From Kalaharituber pfeilii (taxonomy: Eukaryota > Ascomycota > Pezizomycetes > Pezizales > Pezizaceae), in assembly GCA_015179045.1 (NCBI GenBank), contig WHUZ01000023.1, positions 248,001 through 312,000 of the forward strand: DNA of 64,000 bases, written 5' to 3'. The notes beneath the pieces are model-generated. The model did not search any database. It saw only the letters and a list, made by a program, of their open reading frames with translations, and was not told the origin of the DNA. The position numbers were made by a program, and so were the translations under genes. This document shows positions 47,771 through 60,560 of the stretch, piece after piece; positions within the stretch are counted from its first letter, which is position 1, and each line of letters starts with the position of its first letter.

Positions 47771-49285
47771 ATGAGCCGGCAGAGAAGGAGTTCCTCCTTT
47801 GTATCGGAGTTGAATTTGGGGGACACTACAGCTCCAGCGTTGTCAACAATGAGGGTGACTTCTGCTCAGGTATGCGACACCATTCCTCTTCTCCCTCCGT
47901 CTGGCCGCACCACATGGCGGACCGTGCCTCGGGACAGTTCGCTAACCTAAGTTTATTCAATGACAGAGAGAAGCATCACGGAGCCGGCGGAAAACACTGT
48001 CTCTAAGAAGGTCATCGCGGACAAAAACGTTCTGGGCTTGGTATCGAGAGACTATGTACCGGCACACATGGGGTAGCGCTCTCTCCCTCCCTTACACGGC
48101 AGAAATTCCACCCCAGCAGGAAACCTCCAGCTAATCACTCGCTACAGTCAATCCGTTGGTTTTCATGCTCGTGATAATTACTGGATATCTGGTCAATCCC
48201 AGGGATAGCAACCCATTGAAAGCATGCATATTCCTTTCATACCCTGTTCCAGCCTCAGAGACCAAGTCTGGCGTGCTAGAGTATAGTAAAGGCAAGAAGG
48301 ACTTGCTTTTCGTGCTCTTCTATACGGCATTCTTTTCCTTTACAAGAGAGTTTATTATGCAGCGCCTTTTGCGGCCCCTAGCTATCAAGTGTGGAATTAA
48401 CAAGAAAGGCAAAATCGCAAGGTTCATGGAGCAGTCCTATACAGCTCTGTACTGCTCCGTGTTCGGACTTTATGGGCTCTATGTCATGTATCACACACCA
48501 ATCTGGTATTTCAACACCAAAGCATTTTGGGAAGGGTATCCCCATCACACCCATGTTGCGATTTTCAAGGCCTACTATTTGTTGCAAGCATCCTTCTGGA
48601 CGCAGCAAGCGATTGTCCTAATGCTGCAGCTCGAGAAGCCCAGGAAGGACTTTAAGGAGTTGGTCATGCACCACATCGTCACTCTTTCTCTCATTGCCCT
48701 CAGCTACAGGTTCCACTTCACTTACATCGGTCTAGCTGTGTACATCACTCACGATGTCAGCGACTTCTTCCTCGCCACCTCCAAAACCTTCAACTACCTG
48801 GATGTGTCATTTATTGGGCCGTACTTTGCCCTCTTTACCGTTTCATGGATCTACTGCCGCCACTACATTAATATTCTCATCCTCAAATCTGTGCTCTTTG
48901 AAATGAGAACTGTCGGTGAATGGGGTAACATTGACTGGAGTCGCGGATTTTTCAAGTGTCCGTTGGCACAAAATATCACGTTCGGCCTGCTAGCGAGCTT
49001 GCAGGCCCTCAATTTGTTCTGGCTGTATTTGATCTTCAAAGTTGCGAGGAGATATGTCTGGCCTAAGCAAGGAGAGAAATTTGAAGATGTAAGAAGTGAC
49101 GAGGAGGATGAGGGTGAGGGTGATACCGGGACAGAGGGGTGAGATGCTTTTCCTCCATGGCTGGCATAAGATGTGCGGACTGACAAATATCTAGGTCACC
49201 TGTCGAGGCGACTCTAAATGGCAAGACAAAGCTTAATAGCGAAATTAACGGCCCCATCAAGGAAGAGCCAAAGAAGGAGCTTTAA
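47771..49285 (+). CDS. LAG1: Ceramide synthase, Lag1/Lac1 family
   Basis: ER membrane enzyme that joins a fatty acyl-CoA to a sphingoid base to make (dihydro)ceramide. Exons 47771-47869, 47967-48072, 48148-49138 and 49195-49285; introns 97, 75 and 56 nt with GTATGC, GTAGCG and GTGAGA donors; 428 residues. A basic N-terminus (SRSRRKTLSLRRSSR) leads to the first membrane segment (PLVFMLVIITGYLV). The TLC domain has several hydrophobic helices and the Lag1 motif with the active-site pair HH at about 243-244 (LVMHHIVTLSLIALSYRF), followed by ITHDVSDFFLATSKTFNYLD. The last exon adds SPVEATLNGKTKLNSE and ends KKEL, matching the KKxx ER-retrieval motif, lost if the last intron is not spliced (stop right after the donor). 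Neither Lag1 nor Lac1 class can be chosen from sequence alone. Confidence 0.93.
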
Positions 49286-51235
49286 GTTAACACTCGAATA
49301 CCATAATCTCTGAAAGGAAGCGCCATTGGTGTCGTAGTTGCCGTGTTCGAATTGCGCGAGGTTGTTATACATACTTATCTATTACCACATTTGAGTTTAC
49401 AGAAACACTTTTCTACACATATGCTTTCGAATGCACTGCGCATGTTTCAAGGAGAGTAGGAGGGATAGTCACTGGGGCTAATCGTGAGCTCGTGAGAGGT
49501 GTCGAGGGTTGGGAAAGTTTGGGAGAAGGCGTTATCTTTTCTTTTCTTTTCTTTTTTTTTCTTTTTTTTTCTTTTTTTTTTTCTTTTTGCGTATTGATTT
49601 CCTATGAATATCCGGGGGGGTGGGGGGGGGGGCAGAGGTTAATAATTATTTGGGTCTAATGAGGCATGAGCACACCAAACCTGAATGTCATACAACATAT
49701 TAGCATAATTGGTATATAATATTGATGAAAAAGTTACTTTACACAGCATATCTATCTGGGGCAGCGTGGAAGATGGGGAAGGGGGGAGGGCAAGTGGCGT
49801 AATGTATCTTTTGTGGGTTTTGTAGAGGGTGACTTGTAATAATAGTGGTAATTAATGTGATGAAGATAGCTGTGAAATGAGGATGCACACGTTTCGAAGC
49901 TTTGTGAGTTGCTGTCCACAGGAAGCATGTCCTACTTGTGCTTGTGCGCTATATGTGCCGTGAGCAGAAAGAAACCCCGTGACCGGAGGGCACGGTGTCG
50001 AGCTCTGGTAGTAGTCTCTGCTGCACATGCCCCGCCAGCATCTGTCCATACAAGCAAGCACCTTAAGCATATCGATTGCTCCTGTACATTCAGTGTGACT
50101 CGGAAGACCTTTCTTAATGCAATTGAAACGCGGACCGTCACACAATTGAGCTTTCTCCATAGCCTGTGTGAAACAGGATTGTCAGTTGGCACAGCCGTGG
50201 CCAGTGATTATCCGCACCTGACTTTCTTGTGCCATTTGGTTCAGCTTCAACCAAACTATGTATATACGAGCTGACTACTCCGGAGAAAAACAAGCAAAGA
50301 TTGGATTTTAAGAAGTTCATTGACGATTTCTCAGCGCCCTTGAGTCTGAAGCCTACGAAAGGGAATTGGGCTTAGGAGACTGCATAGTGGGAAGGATCTA
50401 GGCCAAGTGCTGTACTTTACAGAGCAGGTGATTGGAGGTGGATGCGAGAAAGCTTGCGGTAGCCGAGAATTCTACAGAGCTTCAAGCAGAGAGCTAACTG
50501 ATATCCTTGCATTTTTTTTTTTTTTGCTTATTCCAGACATTGAACATTTCTTGGACTGCTCCATCATCACAGCGTGCTTCTGCAACCAACAAGACTACTC
50601 CGTAGTAGGTTAACGCTGTCCCTGCCGCTGGCTGCATATAGAGTTCCCCCAATCCGACACGCATCTTGACGCACAGCTACGTAGCGGTAGCGAAACACAG
50701 CTGTGATTGCCTCCAATCCGAATTACAACTGCACACAGGAGAGCCGCTGGAGGACTATCGATCGAAGGTTCAGAGTTCCTGGAGAGGAAAAGCTGCGGCG
50801 TGCGCTTGACAAGCTTGAGCTAAGGTGGGACCCAATTACAGCAGAGATCTGCTTTGGGGTGTCTGGTTCTTGAGTGTGGGAGTCGTTCGTTCTAAGTCAT
50901 ACGTCTACCCGACTGGGGGGAGGGGGTGGTGGTGTTGTTTGTAAGGCTGGGGGAGGAAGATAAGATCACCATTGGAGAACCAGGCAAAGGGAACGGACGG
51001 ACTGCGCTTGCTCTTCATCTCTACTCCAACTTGCCGCTTTCTAGGCTCGTGCGCGACGTACGAATCGCCGGCAACAACTCACGCATCACTAAGCAACGTA
51101 CATAGGCTGCCGAAAGAACAACAATAAACACGCTGCAGACAACTCAAGCTCAGGGAAGCACAGAAAGTCTAAGAAGCTTGGTAGCGTCACCTTGATAACA
51201 AATCGCATACATAATAAACAACTTCCCGCACCGAG
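49286..51235. other. Intergenic region, 1.95 kb, between LAG1 and MVP1
   Basis: Starts with a T-rich stretch (TTTTCTTTTC-like, 49540-49586) and a G-tract (49613-49632). The rest has no recognised gene. The 300 bp before MVP1 are mixed in composition and contain no obvious conserved element. Confidence 0.5.
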
Positions 51236-54200
51236 ATGTCCCTGTTCGGCAACTCCCCGCCAGCATCTCCTAGAGCGAATCCACTCTTTCCTGATGATGT
51301 AGACCACAAAGGCGGCGGATTGGGAGGAGATATTCTTCGCACTTCCAGCCAACCCGTCAACGTTGGTGGCGGGGGAGGATTGTTTGACGACATGGGAGAC
51401 GGCGATATCTGGGCGCTTCCCGCGCCGCGCAGTCGTAGCGTTGGGCCTATCAATTCTACATCTGTAGGCGTCCCTGGAGGCCCATCAATTTCGAATGCAT
51501 TTGGGCGACGAGATACTGGACTCATTAAGACGCTGTTAACGGAGGCGAATTCAAATCTGCCAGCTGCGTATGGAGAGATGTTTGAGCGGGTGATGGCGGA
51601 TTATCCAGCGGGAGGCTTTGCGGGTGGGATTAGCCCTGCGGGGGTGAAGAGGATACTAGAGGAAGCTGGACTAGATGAGGACTCTGGAACGGGTCGGAGG
51701 ATTAAAGAAACAATCATCCCACCTGGGATTTCGCCCGGCGTAGAAGTTTCGGTCGGCAAGGGGGAGTTTAACGTATTGCTGGCAATGGTAGGGCTAGCGC
51801 AGGAGGGGGAGGATGTGAGCATCGATGGTGTCGATGATAGGAGAAAGAGTATGCCCTCGACCCTCTCGTGCTATTTGACGTCACAAAAGCCCTAACATGT
51901 TGATGAAGATCTCCCGATGCCAAAGCTGAAGACGTATCTTCCAATGCCGCATTACTCGACGAGTGGACAGAACGGCGGCTTCGATTCACGGGAAGCAGAG
52001 CCTGTTCCAAACTCCACAACTTCAGAGCATAACCAAGATCCCATGTCGTCCAGTAACGCAACTGCAACAAGCAGTGGCATCAACTCTGCTACACTTACAG
52101 GGTCGACAATTAATAGCACTGCTCCCACAACTGTTGACCACACATATTCGCCTTCTGCCAACCCACCCGTAGCAGGGGCAACCAAATCCTCGAACATGCA
52201 GGGCCAAACAAAAGCCCGGACCCGCGTGGTGTCAAACTCAAGCTACACACGAACCGTAATGGCCGATGCCGCGGAAGACCCATGGGGCAGCCCAACGCTC
52301 CACTCTACACACAGCCAAGCCCACCAAAGCGCAAATAAGAATAACCCATTTATCTCCCAGCCCTCCGTGGTCGCAGGGGGATTTGGGCAGAACCCGCACG
52401 GGGAAGAGCATGAACCCGATGACTTGCAGGCTGCGCTCCGCGCGCATGCGGTGCCACCTATGGGAGTCGGGCGATCATCGACAGCAGCTTGGGGAGGGTT
52501 TGATGGCGCCGTGGCATCACATCCCCCGAGGATGAATACGGGAATGTTGGGCGGGTTCGGTGGCGCGCTTGCGGGGGATACTGGTGGGTTCGGTAGTGGT
52601 GGTGCGGGCGCGGGCGCAGGAACGGGAACGGGAAGTGGTGTAGGGGGCGGGATGACTACTCCCCACCTGGGCAGCGGGAATCGTCTAGGTTCATATGGGG
52701 GGATAGGTGGTGGCATGTTGGGCGGTCCGCCGCAACAGACTCAGAGCCAGCAGCAGAGACGTGGAACGGGGATTAGATTTGAGGATGGTGTGACGGTGAC
52801 GGCGTTGCCGGAGAAGGAGGGCATGTTTTTGTTTCAGCATAGGAATTATCAGATTTCGAGTGGGAGAAGGGGGAGTAGGGTTGTGAGGAGGTATAGTGAT
52901 TTTGTGTGGTATGTATTGTCCTTTGGGACCTCTCATATGGATCGAATGGTGGTTAACTTCTACGTTTATAATTCAACAGGTTACTGGATTGTCTACATAA
53001 GAGGTATCCCTTCAGATGCCTTCCCTTGCTACCTCCCAAGCGCATTGCTGGTATGACTCCCTCTTCCAATCATCTACCTTTCCTGTCCTACCTCTCCTCC
53101 ATTAACCCCTCCCCCACCCCCTCCTTCCCAATTCCCTATAATATCAAAACAGTATCCTCACACTCCATTTCTGGCACCCTAGTTAACGGCGACCCCCTCT
53201 TAGCCGATAGTGCCTTTCTCGAAAACCGCCGCCGGGGCCTTATCCGTTTCACCAACTTCCTCGTCCGGCACCCTGTGCTTTCCCAGGAACAACTTGTCAT
53301 CATGTTCCTTACGGTACCCACAGAGCTGTCCGTCTGGCGCAAGCAAGCGAATCTCTCTGTCGTCGACGAGTTTACGACCCGTTTACAAACATTGACCCCG
53401 CAGCAAATCCGTGAGATTGAAGCCTCACTACCGGAGAACCTTGAGCAGACGTTCGAGACTGTGCGGAGTGGTTTGAGAAAGTCGGCGGAGACTTATATTG
53501 GTCTATGTACGCTCGTTGAACGCTTGGGTAAGCGGCAAGAAGGGGTAGCGAGCGAGCTGGCCCGCTTCGCTACGGCGCTCGATTCGTTGACCGATGTGAG
53601 CGAAGCCACGTACGCGGTGGATACTGGGGATATACCAGGTATGAATGAGGGACTGAGCTGTGTTGCGCGGTACCTGGGCAATGCGCAGACGCTCATGATA
53701 GACGAGGCACGAGGGTGGGAAGAAGGACTGTTGGAGGATCTCAAAAGACAAAGGGACGGGTTGGTGGCGATGAGAGAGATGTTTGAGAGACGGGAGAGGA
53801 TGAAGGATGACCAAGTCCCCGCGCTCGAAAAGAGGATCAAGGCAGCTGAGAAGCGGATGGAGGTCGTCAAGGGCTGGCCCGATCCTCCTGCGCCGTCGCA
53901 GCCCGGCGATAACTCCGGCGCATCCACGAACGGGGCCGTCGCAGCGGACGCTACGCGGCCAAAGAGCACCACGTCCTCGCTTTTTGGCTCCGTCACGGCG
54001 CCGACAAACAAGGCGGCCGAACTAGCCAAACTACAAGCACAGATTGCGAAGGATAAGCAGAGCATCGTGGAGGCAATGGCGAGACGGGTGCTGATCAAGG
54101 AGTGTCTGAGGGACGAGCTGCACACGTTCCATAGTAGCCAGTATCACGTCGCGAGGATGCACCAGGACTGGAGTATGGAGCGAGTCAAGTACGCGGAGCT

Positions 54201-54333
54201 GATGGCGGATAATTGGAGGGGGCTGCAGGGGGGCTGGAGGGGATGCCGGTGGGGGAGTGAGTATGTGAGGTGGGAAGGGCTCTGGCGGGGTAGGGGAGTG
54301 GGCGGAGTTGGGGGGAAGAGGGGGATGAAATGA
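51236..54333 (+). CDS. MVP1: Sorting nexin Mvp1 (PX-BAR, SNX8 type)
   Basis: Endosomal sorting nexin that binds PI3P membranes and drives cargo retrieval to the Golgi. Exons 51236-51848, 51909-52908, 52980-53050 and 53183-54333; introns 60, 71 and 132 nt, donors GTATGC, GTATGT and GTATGA; 944 residues. The N-terminus has a conserved block with AGVKRILEEAGL and, across the first junction, RRKNLP. Residues about 230-480 are low complexity, Gly/Ser/Asn-rich. The PX domain (about 490-575) has GVTVTALPEKEGMFLFQHRN, the phosphoinositide-binding RRYSDFVWLL and KRYPFRCLP..PPKR across exons 2-3. SAFLENRRRGLIRFTNFLVR and VMFL-like helices follow, with a long C-terminal BAR-type coiled region (ARRVLIKECLRDELHTFHSS, YAELMADNWRGL). 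The exon junctions restore each conserved motif exactly. The Gly/Arg-rich last 30 residues are unusual. Confidence 0.92.
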
Positions 54334-54861
54334 CATTTAGGGAAAAAATTCGTTGAAGTATCATATCTTCTGCTATCATTTGTTTTTTGCTTCCAAGCAT
54401 TTTGTTGCCTTGTGGAGGGGATCAGTCATTTTTCCATTTCATTATTTCCCTTTTTCACCCTTTCCGTCGTTGAATCGCCTACGCCCCTACCTAGCAAAGT
54501 TTGTCACTTTGCTTTCTTTTTTTTTTTTCCCTGAAAAACCCTCTCACTCATTAATTCAATCCAGAGGAGGCAGGGGCGGGGCGGGGGATGTGGGGTGGGG
54601 GATGTGGGGTTGGGGGGGTGCTGGGATAGGGGAGAGAGTGGGGTGGAGGGTGGGGTGGGCAAAGTTGGTAGAATCGAACGGACAATTCGATATCTGCATA
54701 CATGTATGTTATATGGTTTATATATGTTATGTAGTATGTAGTACTTATTTATGTACTCCAGTGGTGGTGATGATGATGATGGTGATGGTGGGGTAGGAAA
54801 CAACAGTATTAATAACTTATGTTTAATTGCAATCATAATAGTATAATATGGTATAAGTATT

Positions 54862-54893
<32 letters not shown>

Positions 54894-55298
54894 CCTCCCT
54901 GAATGAAGGAATGTGGTTCTTGTAAATTCTCCTCTCTCTTTTTTTAGAGAGAGAGGGGGCGGGGGGGGGGGGGGGCTTTTTTTCCCCTTCACTATTACAT
55001 TTAGTTTTCCCCCATTTTTAAGGTTAAACAAATACAAAGACACTCAAACTATCAATCTCGCAAGTGAATTTGGGAGCTTTGCTAATAGCTATAGCACAAT
55101 CCACAAAAATGATTCACTTAACAACAGTTCAGCAATATAAAAAATACAAAAAGTAAAAAAAAATGCAAGTCATCACTTTCATTGTCCAATTTTTTTCCCC
55201 GCAAGAAGAGCTACCAGAATTTCAAAAACCTTCCGTTTCGGCTTCCTTCTCCATGATATCAAATAGCAACTGCTCACCCCTACTTCCCACCTAATGCT
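54334..55298. other. Convergent intergenic region with homopolymers
   Basis: Between MVP1 and CAND1 3' ends. Contains a G-rich minisatellite-like stretch with GGGGGATGTGGGGT (54.58-54.66 kb), a GAT repeat (54.77 kb), a 30-T run at 54864-54893 and a 15-G run at 54961-54975. Confidence 0.6.
54864..54893. repeat. Poly-T tract (30 T)
   Basis: Unbroken T-run; a 15-G run follows 70 bp on. Confidence 0.92.
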
Positions 55299-58200
55299 CT
55301 AATACGCAAACACCTCCACCCCCGCTCCAGCAGTCCCCATCCCCAACCCTCCAGTACCTCCCGCTTCCTCCATTTCTAATCCTCTCACTTCCGCACCAAA
55401 TACCCCCCTCACCCACTCCCAATACGCAGCCCACTTCTTCCCTCTCCCTGCCGGATTGTCTCCCGCCAAGGTGGCCCCACACTCCCTATTCACTGCCACA
55501 CTTGCCCTCAATGTACTCCTAACCAACTCCGCATGCTTCTCCAACTCCTGCTTCACTGCGTTCTCCTTCGGCTTGAACCCCAATGTCGCCCTAAACCTCT
55601 CACTAATCTCATCCACTCTTGCCACTGTCTCGTCCCTCGCAAGCACCGTCAACTTCGTCAGCATTAGATTGCATAACACTCTAATATCGTGCTCATCTTC
55701 CAGCCCGGCAACAACCCTTGCATAGAAATCCACCGGATTGATGCCCGAGAACGAAGTCTCCAATAGTGCATACAGCGTTTCGTACGCAGACTTGCGCACT
55801 TCAAGCCCGTCGTCGACTTTATGCTTGAACGGACCCATCTGAACTTCCCGCACCAGCTCTGGACGAATTACACTCTCGCGGTACACCAAAGGAAGCAGCT
55901 TTTCGAGATGCGGCATGATCAGGTGCGGTTTATTGTGAGCTGCCGAATTCAGCGCCGTGAGCGCCAACCTCCTATTCTCAAACTCCTTATCCTCGACCAT
56001 GACCGTCAAGAAGTCGACGACAATCGGCCGCAGCAAATCGTCGTACGAAGCAAGTGTATCTGTGAATGTGTATCGAATAGCGGAGATGACCATTCCCCTC
56101 ACAGAGGAATCGGGAGAGTTCAGGTGCTTTTGCAATTCTGGGAGGAAGCTGCAGGGATCGATGATGGTGAGACGGCCAACGCATTCGGCGCCAACGGCCT
56201 TCGAGTCATCGTTCTTCGCAATGGCAAAAAGCGAGGCCCACATTTGTTTGGCGTAAGGACGGATGTCGGCGGTTTTGGTGTTTGAGTGTTGGATGATCTG
56301 GAGGGTATTGTTATTAAGAAAATCACCATATATATTACTTCAAACATTTCTTTTACCTCTTTCAATGAATGGAGCAGCAGATATTGATCCTTGGGATGAT
56401 TCGCCTGTAGTCTCTGCATGATTACCGGAAGATACCTCTCCACACTGCCTGCGCCTGCCAACCCAAGAGCTACCGCTGCTGCAATCGGCACGTCCTCGCT
56501 TTTTGCCTGGAATTGCGCCAGGAAAACATCTGGGCCAATTGGAAACGCCGGTCCCCTAAACATACTGATCAGCCACTCATCCACTCATCCAAGAATATAG
56601 AGCCTACATCTTCAAGCCAGCTTCTCCCAAAACCATCAACGCGAGGCATTTCCTATGATCATCACTTGCAGTATTGATTTCGGTGACAAAGTCATCTACT
56701 CCGACACTGAGTCCACCCTCCTTACCACCGCCACTGACGAGTAAGTTCCCAATGACCTTAGCTACAACCGCAGTCTCACCAAGAACTCCAACGTCCTTCA
56801 GTAGGCCATTCATCAAATTATTTCGCCCCTCCTCATCCACCGTGCCAATAGCATTCACCAGCGCCACAACATTGTCCAGCGTATGCCCACTTCCCTGATG
56901 TGTCTTCACCAACGAGCAAACCGCATCCACAATCGGCTTCGTAACCGGCACCTCTTTGGTCTCGATAAGCAACCTCATTATCACCAGTGCAGGGCCCAAT
57001 AGATGTAAATCATTCAAGGTCAACAGCGGCGTCAAAACCCCAACCAAATCCGACCTCGCAGCAGGCGTCAACAACTTCCTCCCCACTTCATTTGAAATAA
57101 TGCTCTTGAGGCCGTCCAGACTTGCCCCTCTCAGTGACCTATTTGCCTTCCTCAGCTGAGCTCCTAGCTCAGTGACCACGTCACTAACCCAATCCGCCCG
57201 CAAATCGCTGGTCGTCTTTGCATTCTTAGCTACCAAGTCGATAGCCCGAGCGGCTGTTATTCGAGTGGTCTCATTTCTCAGCCTCTCAAGCAGGATATCC
57301 AGACCAGCTTGGAGTTTCTCTCTACTAATTACGATGGTGGAATTAGAGGTGCGACTAAGTAGTATTCCCATTCCATATATAGCTCTTTCCCTCACTTCCA
57401 AATCTGTCTCGGAGCTCGAGATTTTGTCATATATCGCATCATAGAGCTGATTCAGGTATTTCGAACCGCCAAGTTTAGTGAGTTCAGCTGTCAGAAGCTT
57501 AATTATTTCTGCAGACGTCGTCAGGGCCTGACTTGATATTTTATAAAACCTCTCCTTGATAGCCGCGACGACCGCAGGGACAAGATCTTTGAGATATGGC
57601 TCAATAACTGAGCTGTCATGCTCAGCACAAATCCTACCGACCAGTTTCAGAACCTCAATCCTCAGGCTCGATGATGTTGCTGAGGTAGCAGTTCCTGCAC
57701 CAGAAACACCGCCAAGGGCCGTCGAGCCAGTTGTGTGACTTGATCCAGATAAGAAAGCACTTCCGCCCTTAGTTGCATCTATAATAGGATCAATGAATGA
57801 CGGAAGAACATCCTGCAAACCGCCATGTAATACATCAACGATCGAAAGTAGCAAGGTTATAGATGATTGTTTCGTAGAAAGAGAGGTGTTCTTGCCCTTG
57901 AGATTCTTCGCTAGCGCCTTCGAGAGCCTGGGGACGAGACTAGCAAGGCTTGCTGCTGATCCAGTTACTTGCACTGGGGTCGCTGTCCGCTCCTCCATCA
58001 TAAAGTCAATCGCAGATGCATCAGAACGCTCTCTTCTCCGCTTTTTGCTCGGAACTTGTGGAACAGCAGGGACCAAGGATGCAGTAATTTCTCCTGTCTT
58101 CTTCACCAGGACATTTGCAGTAGCAAGAATCTCCAACCGCACATTCTCTTCCCTCTCAGAAAACCTATCAACAAGGACGGGAGCTACGTCTCGGTAGAGG

Positions 58201-59522
58201 GTACCGTCTTCAAGAAGATCGCCAGCACGGGTTCTGATAATAGTGCTCAGTAATTTAGCTGCGCACCTCCTGACTTTCCACGATATATCATCATCATCAC
58301 TGAAATTGCCATCCTCTTCAAAGTCGTCTCCATCAAACCCATCTTCCTCTTCCTCATCTGCATCATCCATATCTTCGTCTCCTTCCGCAGTATCAGCATA
58401 GTTTGGATCATATTTCAGGAATCTAATCCCAGCAGCAAGAACCTCTTCCGTAAATCTTCTCATCTCCCCGGGACACATGCTCTGAAATGCTTCCAAAGCA
58501 GCCAGCGCTGCTTCCTTAACCTCATCTTGCTCCATATCTGGTTCATCTCCAAGCTCTTGATCCTCAAGATCCTTTCCATTCACTAGCGCAAGAATGAATG
58601 GTGCGAGTATTTGTAAATAAGGGCCAAATCTATCCGGAATAGCCCTAGCAAGCGCTCCAGTCACTGACACATATAGCCGAATCCTTTGCGGTGAGGTTCC
58701 CTCAATCTTGAATGACTCAATCAAATGTGATATATAAGAGGAGAGGAGAATGTCAGGGGAGTAAACACAAAGAAGAGACAAAGCTGTCACTGCACGCTTC
58801 TTGACTACACTCGTGGAGCGGTCGTTCTCAAGAATGCCCATGACCTTGACTTGGAATTGCTCTACTTCTGCGCCACTAAGAACATTTCCAAAACAACGTA
58901 GCACTTCAATCAGAACGTCCACACTATCGATATTTGTACCCTTCTGAGTATGTGGACTGAGCATTGTAAGGAGTTTTGGAACCAAGTTGCGGGAGATTGC
59001 AAGGGCAGCAGCTGCTGCTAGTTGCTGCTGTTGTGCGGCCCCTGGCGGGACTGCGGTAGCATTGGCATTTGTGACGCTCAAAGGTCGTGGGAGATTGGAG
59101 ATTACTGTCCGTAGAGCAGTAGAGGGGATCGAAATGTCGCTGGATGAGAGGGCAAGCTGAGCTAGTCTGTCCAGTATGGGTGGAATCTGAGTATCCTTTA
59201 CTTTGAGCACGAGAGGTCCTAGACTGTTTACCAGTCAGCTTTAAAAAGAATACTGAATCTAAAAGTATTTTCCACCCAGTGATACACACCATTTAACGGC
59301 CAAATTTTGCACCTCTCCATTGGCATCGTCTAAAGCCTTGATAACCCCGTCAACTACTCTCGAGGATAGCCCAGGATCTGCATTCAGTGGGTTGGCATTG
59401 GTGGATAAGAATCCGTGCAAGTCGTTCAAACTCATAAAGCGGAAGTCCGCATCTGGGTTGCTCAGCTTCTCCAGAAGGGACTGGATCTGAAATGAAGGCT
59501 GCTGCGCCATTGCTAGTGACAA
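55299..59522 (-). CDS. CAND1, cullin-associated NEDD8-dissociated protein
   Basis: HEAT-repeat protein that binds unneddylated cullin-RING ligases and exchanges their substrate receptors. Exons 59522-59290, 59223-56608, 56555-56357 and 56297-55299; introns 66, 52 and 59 nt; 1348 residues, slightly longer than animal CAND1 (about 1230). Seen: N-terminal helices FQIQSLLEKLSNPDADFRFM and, over the first junction, NLAVKCLGPLVLKVKD; an acidic loop about 290-330 (MDDADEEEEDGFDGDDFEED) followed by DDDDISWKVRRCAAKLL, the CAND1 hallmark; C-terminal SEDVPIAAAVALGLAGAGS, YLPVIM and IIQHSNTKTADIRPYAKQMW over the last junction. All exon joins keep frame and restore family motifs. It is one continuous gene, in contrast to Aspergillus nidulans where CandA is divided between two genes. 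A second Met lies at 59510. Confidence 0.93.
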
Positions 59523-60560
59523 GAAGTGCTGGGACGTGGCCGCGGGCGGGGGGTCAGAGAAGTGCAGCAGCTGTTGGTTACTTGATTGAACAGGTCAAGA
59601 GCTTAGCCGGGGGAGAAGAGGGGAGGAGGGGGAGGGGTTGGAATAGCTCTGATAAGCTTAAGTGCTCTGGCGTGGGAGTTGGCGGCCGCAGAGTATCTGC
59701 CAATGACGCACACTGTGCCCCTCGTGCAGGGGGATGGGCTTTGGGTAGAGCGGAGCGGAGGGCAGTGTACACAGGTAGCAGGCGACTGCAAGTAGGTTCG
59801 GCGGAGGGGTGCAGCGCCCAGCCGTCCCGTGCCCCGCGCTTGTCACGTGGCTGCAGGCTTGGGATAGAGACTTGGCGACTTGGCGTGTGGGTCGCTTGCT
59901 TGGCTGCTTCCATTGCCCACTATCAGATTCTTTGAGGTGCTGGGTACGTAGCGGGCGGGCAGAGGCCAGCCGTTACCGCAGCCCCGCGCCGCCGGCGCGG
60001 CCCACGAGTCCAAAGCAATGCAACTACTTATGTAGTATGATAGGAGTGCAGCGGGCCCATCGCGCAGAGCACACCGAAGGGCCCTCCGACCAGCTGCAGG
60101 CTAGAGGCTTTCAGCTGCTATGATAGATAAGCATTCACCCTTCACTGGTGGATGGCCTGGTACACATATGATACACTTAGACATACATTATGTAAACGCC
60201 ACCGCTCGCATGCTATTAGATGTACCTTGAGGTGCCTGCCAAGAATGTCGCCTGTCTTCCGATCCGAAGCGGAGCGGCAGGAGCGATGGTGGCTGATGCC
60301 AAGCCAGTGCCGTTGCGGCCTTTAATGTGTCCACAGTGTGACCTCATAGCCGCTCGCAATAACTGGCAGTTAAACTTAACCGTGATTGAAGAAAAAAGCC
60401 GGATCCAAGCTCTGCCCCAGCCAGAGCCCTCTCCTTTTCCTTCCTCTCGCCCAATTGATCATTCTTTTCCTTTTCCTTTTCCTGAGCCCTTTTTCTATCT
60501 CTCATCACTCACGCTTTAGTGAGAAAGACCTCAATTGGACCTACCTGTCAAATACACACG
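59523..60560. other. Divergent promoter region, GC-rich
   Basis: Between CAND1 (-) and the mitochondrial-type protein gene (+). GC-rich from about 59.6 to 60.1 kb with many small overlapping frames; CCTTTTCCTTTTCC-type pyrimidine repeats near 60.46-60.48 kb precede the plus-strand gene. No RNA or gene recognised. Confidence 0.5.
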
